Shown: positions 7,661 through 8,877 of the stretch, piece by piece
How positions within the stretch are numbered: the first letter of the stretch is position 1
Layout: each line of letters starts with the position of its first letter
NCBI GenBank assembly: GCA_050732575.1
Contig: JBOHRF010000210.1
Coordinates: 1-8,877 of the forward strand
Length of the DNA stretch: 8,877 nucleotides
Source: JBBDWZ01 sp050732575
GTDB taxonomy: Bacteria > Gemmatimonadota > Gemmatimonadetes > Longimicrobiales > RSA9
Direction of reading: 5' to 3'
Position numbers and translations under genes: made by a program
The notes under the pieces: generated by a model
Told to the model about the DNA's origin: nothing
Databases searched by the model: none
Seen by the model: only the letters and a program-made list of their open reading frames with translations

Positions 7661-7924
7661 TCAGAGCGTGCAGACGGCGCGATTAGTGTACTGCTGCTGG
7701 TTTATCCCCGTGCAGACCGCTGGGCCGCACGACTGCGTGACGGGCGCATAAAACGCGCATGCCACCCATAAGCAGAAATTGGTTGGACATGAATTGGTGC
7801 ACCAAGCACCTGGACAGTATTGGAGCCCTCCCTCCTCCGCATCGGAAGCATGCACGCCTGAGGCGGCCGCTAGCCAACTCATTGCGGCAAGCACGAGAGC
7901 CTGAACAGCCCGAGAGCGCTTCAT
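7661..7924 (-). CDS. Small secreted cysteine-rich peptide
   Basis: An 87-aa precursor. ATG 7924 is fixed by a perfect AGGAGG (complement of 7931-7936) six bases upstream. A textbook signal peptide follows: MKRSR, a hydrophobic core, and a probable cut after VHA at residue 26. The mature part of about 61 residues has eight cysteines at 37, 42, 46, 51, 56, 66, 71 and 85 (spacing C-x4-C-x3-C-x4-C-x4-C-x9-C-x4-C-x13-C). That allows up to four disulfides, or metal or covalent modification. It is rich in Pro, Thr, Asn, Gln and aromatic residues and ends AVCTL. I recognise no family. The same-strand downstream genes are a DsbA-like oxidoreductase and a propeller lipoprotein, which suggests folding of this peptide outside the cytoplasm. 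It could be a toxin or antimicrobial, a signal, a structural surface peptide or a modified-peptide precursor; the sequence does not decide. Confidence 0.8.
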   Translation of the reverse strand: MKRSRAVQALVLAAMSWLAAASGVHASDAEEGGLQYCPGAWCTNSCPTNFCLWVACAFYAPVTQSCGPAVCTGINQQQYTNRAVCTL

Positions 7925-7927
7925 CCT

Positions 7928-7936
7928 GAACCTCCT
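7928..7936 (-). promoter_or_regulatory. Strong ribosome binding site of the Cys-rich peptide
   Basis: AGGAGG followed by TTCAGG and the ATG on the minus strand. The eight bases GGAGGTTC here are the exact complement of the GAACCTCC unit that is repeated in the transcript upstream (8341-8412), so the site could be masked by pairing with that leader if both lie on one RNA. Confidence 0.75.
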
Positions 7937-8016
7937 GACATTATTGAGAACTGTACGATGGTCTTGAGCGTTGTGTGGCCACGTGATGCAATATGCAATG
8001 GACCGCAAGGAGAAGA

Positions 8017-8039
8017 TCACCGGTGCACTACGCCGGTGA
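8017..8039 (-). terminator. Hairpin around the stop of the 100-aa gene, possible weak terminator
   Basis: A 7-base inverted repeat, TCACCGG (8017-8023) and CCGGTGA (8033-8039), with a nine-base loop that contains the TAG stop of the 100-aa gene. On the minus strand it is followed by a pyrimidine run (TCTTCTCCTT). It could end or attenuate transcription before the Cys-rich peptide gene, and a terminating ribosome would melt it. Confidence 0.45.
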
Positions 8040-8330
8040 ATTGTTCTGCCGCTGGCGAAGATGCCTTCTCTGACTCAGTAGCGTCTCAGGATCCAAGTCG
8101 AACCGGGCGGCGGCCTGAAACAAGGCCCTTCGCTCATCAAGCCCGCCACGGATGGCGGAACTCACGATGTTGTCAACAGCCAGAGTCACGCCAATGGTGC
8201 AGGAGACTGGGTCATGCCAAAGACTGGTGTCCGAATACCCACGCGCTCGAGCGTACTCGCGTATCGTGTCGAGCTGGTGGGCCATGAGGGCCGATTCGAT
8301 TGCTACGTAATCCGCTTGTGCCCGCCGCAT
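8028..8330 (-). CDS. Hypothetical protein, 100 aa, unrecognised
   Basis: ATG 8330 to TAG 8028, with a weak GAGAGA five bases upstream. The predicted protein is soluble, mostly helical, has no signal or membrane segment and contains one cysteine. Motifs include HQLDTIREYARARGY and a basic C-terminal tail (RRHLRQRQ). I recognise no family. Support for it being a real gene is its position: a good minus-strand promoter at 8442-8470 points at it, an 8-bp repeat array fills the leader, and a hairpin encloses its stop. It precedes the Cys-rich peptide gene by 103 bases on the same strand and might be a cytoplasmic regulator or immunity partner, but this is conjecture. It could also be a chance ORF. 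Confidence 0.5.
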   Translation of the reverse strand: MRRAQADYVAIESALMAHQLDTIREYARARGYSDTSLWHDPVSCTIGVTLAVDNIVSSAIRGGLDERRALFQAAARFDLDPETLLSQRRHLRQRQNNSPA

Positions 8331-8340
8331 ACAGATCTCT

Positions 8341-8412
8341 CGGAGGTTGGGAGGTCCGGAGGTTCGGAGGTTCGGAGGTTCGGAGGTTCGGAGGTTCGGA
8401 GGTTCGGAGGTT
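8341..8412. repeat. Nine tandem 8-bp repeats (CGGAGGTT)
   Basis: Nine contiguous units of CGGAGGTT on the plus strand. Eight are exact, and the second (8349-8356, GGGAGGTC) differs at two positions. In the minus-strand transcript the units read AACCUCCG, so each exact copy carries CCUCC, the core of the anti-Shine-Dalgarno sequence. The array lies between the candidate promoter at 8442-8470 and the ATG at 8330. Eight-base units are prone to slippage, so copy number probably varies between strains. Repeat peptides read from it in any frame are not credible proteins. Confidence 0.95.
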
Positions 8413-8441
8413 CTTGCGCGGGAGACCTGCCAAACTGGGGA

Positions 8442-8470
8442 ATAATGGGCCGGTTGAACGGCATTGTCAA
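8442..8470 (-). promoter_or_regulatory. Candidate sigma-70 promoter facing the repeat leader
   Basis: On the minus strand there is a perfect TTGACA (complement of 8465-8470), a 17-base spacer and CATTAT (complement of 8442-8447), four of six matches to the -10 consensus. Transcription would begin near 8435 and run through the 8-bp repeats into the 100-aa gene and perhaps on to the Cys-rich peptide. This is the best promoter-like sequence I found in the window. Group-specific sigma factor preferences could differ. Confidence 0.5.
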
Positions 8471-8547
8471 GACAGTCTCTTGAGCGATCATATCGAAATT
8501 ATTATTAGCGAACGACTCAATAACGCCGAATTGTCATTCGGCGGCGG

Positions 8548-8764
8548 ACGCTCTACCTGGGCGGCCGGAACGACTTCAATGTGCCAATCATCGGCGGCGA
8601 GCCGATGTATCAGGTACTCAAGTCTCTGGGTGTGCCCCGCAGCTCATCATTCATCCGAATGCACATCACGGGGATCGGCGGTCGGCTTTCCCGATGGATT
8701 GCTGCCAGTGCTATCTGGACTGCTATGCGAAAGTACCTGGGGGGGGAAGGCCACAACGAATTAA
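8548..8764 (+). pseudogene. 3' fragment of a second S9 peptidase
   Basis: The last 70 or so codons of an S9 peptidase paralog, aligning with 5229-5447 of the first copy. It begins abruptly at ACGCTCTACCTGGG with TLYLGGRNDFNVPIIGGE, including the catalytic Asp, so the 5' nine-tenths of the gene is missing. A one-base loss near 8627 shifts the frame into a HHG segment that keeps the catalytic His. Further indels follow near 8733 and 8742 (a run of eight G). The last frame ends GKATTN-TAA at 8762-8764, which shows where the ancestral gene stopped. Differences from the first copy in the first 90 or so bases are mostly synonymous, so the two are old paralogs that later decayed, not a recent duplication. 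Sequence upstream of 8548 is AT-rich and unrelated to S9 genes. Confidence 0.85.
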
Positions 8765-8767
8765 CGG

Positions 8768-8783
8768 ACGTTAACGGTAACGT
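8768..8783. repeat. 16-base hairpin repeat, copy 2
   Basis: Identical to ACGTTAACGGTAACGT at 5457-5472 and in the same place relative to the S9 stop (three bases after TAA). It shows that the homology between the two S9 loci includes 3' noncoding flank. Confidence 0.7.
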
Positions 8784-8794
8784 TCACGTTCACG

Positions 8795-8877
8795 GTGCGC
8801 CACGAAGGTGATGTATCCACGCAGGTGAAAGTCCTGCCGGAGGAATTGACGGTACACCTCCGAAGCTACGGATAGAC
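8795..8877 (+). mobile_element. Probable 5' end of a group II intron (runs off the window)
   Basis: From 8795 the sequence starts GTGCGCC, the usual 5' end of bacterial group II introns (GUGYG). It continues with the domain I style hairpin GCAGG-UGAAAGU-CCUGC (8821-8837) and a second hairpin CGGAGG/CCTCCG (8838-8843 and 8857-8862). Similarity between the two S9 3' flanks ends at this point, as expected if an element inserted here. Group II introns are self-splicing retroelements that often sit next to inverted repeats; the reverse transcriptase and domains II-VI would lie beyond 8877. Only about 80 bases are visible, so a chance resemblance remains possible. Confidence 0.5.

Noticed and set aside
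8303..8491. Repeat proteins (EPPNLRTS type) encoded by the 8-bp array
   Set aside because: They are a simple translation of a short tandem repeat, with no start context or conserved flanks.
8525..8542. Small hairpin GCCGAA/TTCGGC as the end of a mobile element next to the S9 breakpoint
   Set aside because: Only six pairs, with no target duplication or matching partner in the window. It may mark a breakpoint but supports nothing more.
8300..8764. The 154-codon plus-strand ORF across the tandem repeat
   Set aside because: It joins antisense of the 100-aa gene, the 8-bp repeat, unrelated AT-rich DNA and one frame of the S9 remnant. Only the last few codons (GKATTN) are ancestral S9 sequence.

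Overview
The window looks like chromosomal accessory DNA from a GC-rich, Gram-negative-type bacterium. There are lipoprotein signals on the serpin, the metallo-beta-lactamase and the propeller protein, a periplasmic-type thiol oxidoreductase, and short-period tandem repeats between genes. The combination of an S9 peptidase with PD40 repeats, a lipoprotein propeller with a GxGPGEF motif and intergenic 7-8 bp repeats resembles Gemmatimonadota. That assignment is an inference from gene style; no marker gene is present. No tRNA, rRNA or CRISPR array was seen.

Left part (1-3443): a GC-rich tandem repeat leads into a secreted lipoprotein serpin (+), whose 3' end overlaps a convergent MmcQ/YjbR-family gene (-). 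Next come a divergently transcribed subclass B3 metallo-beta-lactamase (+), a long hairpin, a small CBU_0592-type membrane protein (-) and an unrecognised short ORF (-).

Middle (3444-5536): a full-length but dead S9 prolyl-oligopeptidase-like gene. It has a signal peptide, PD40 propeller repeats and a hydrolase domain, broken by two TGG-to-TAG nonsense codons, two frameshifts, a catalytic Ser-to-Asn change and loss of the original stop. A second, shorter and differently damaged S9 3' end lies at 8548-8764. It shares a 16-base hairpin just downstream of the stop with the first copy.

Right part (5537-8470), all on the minus strand and read right to left: a good sigma-70-like promoter, a leader with nine 8-bp repeats, a 100-aa unknown protein, an 87-aa secreted peptide with eight cysteines, a membrane-anchored DsbA-like protein with a CPAC motif, and a lipoprotein propeller. 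The last three look like an export and folding module: a disulfide-rich peptide, the enzyme that could oxidise it, and an outer-surface or periplasmic propeller partner. This is the best candidate for an undescribed system. In RNA, the repeat units read GAACCUCC, which contains the anti-Shine-Dalgarno core and is exactly complementary to the ribosome binding site of the Cys-rich peptide.

The last about 80 bases look like the 5' end of a group II intron inserted immediately downstream of the second S9 remnant. The window ends inside it.
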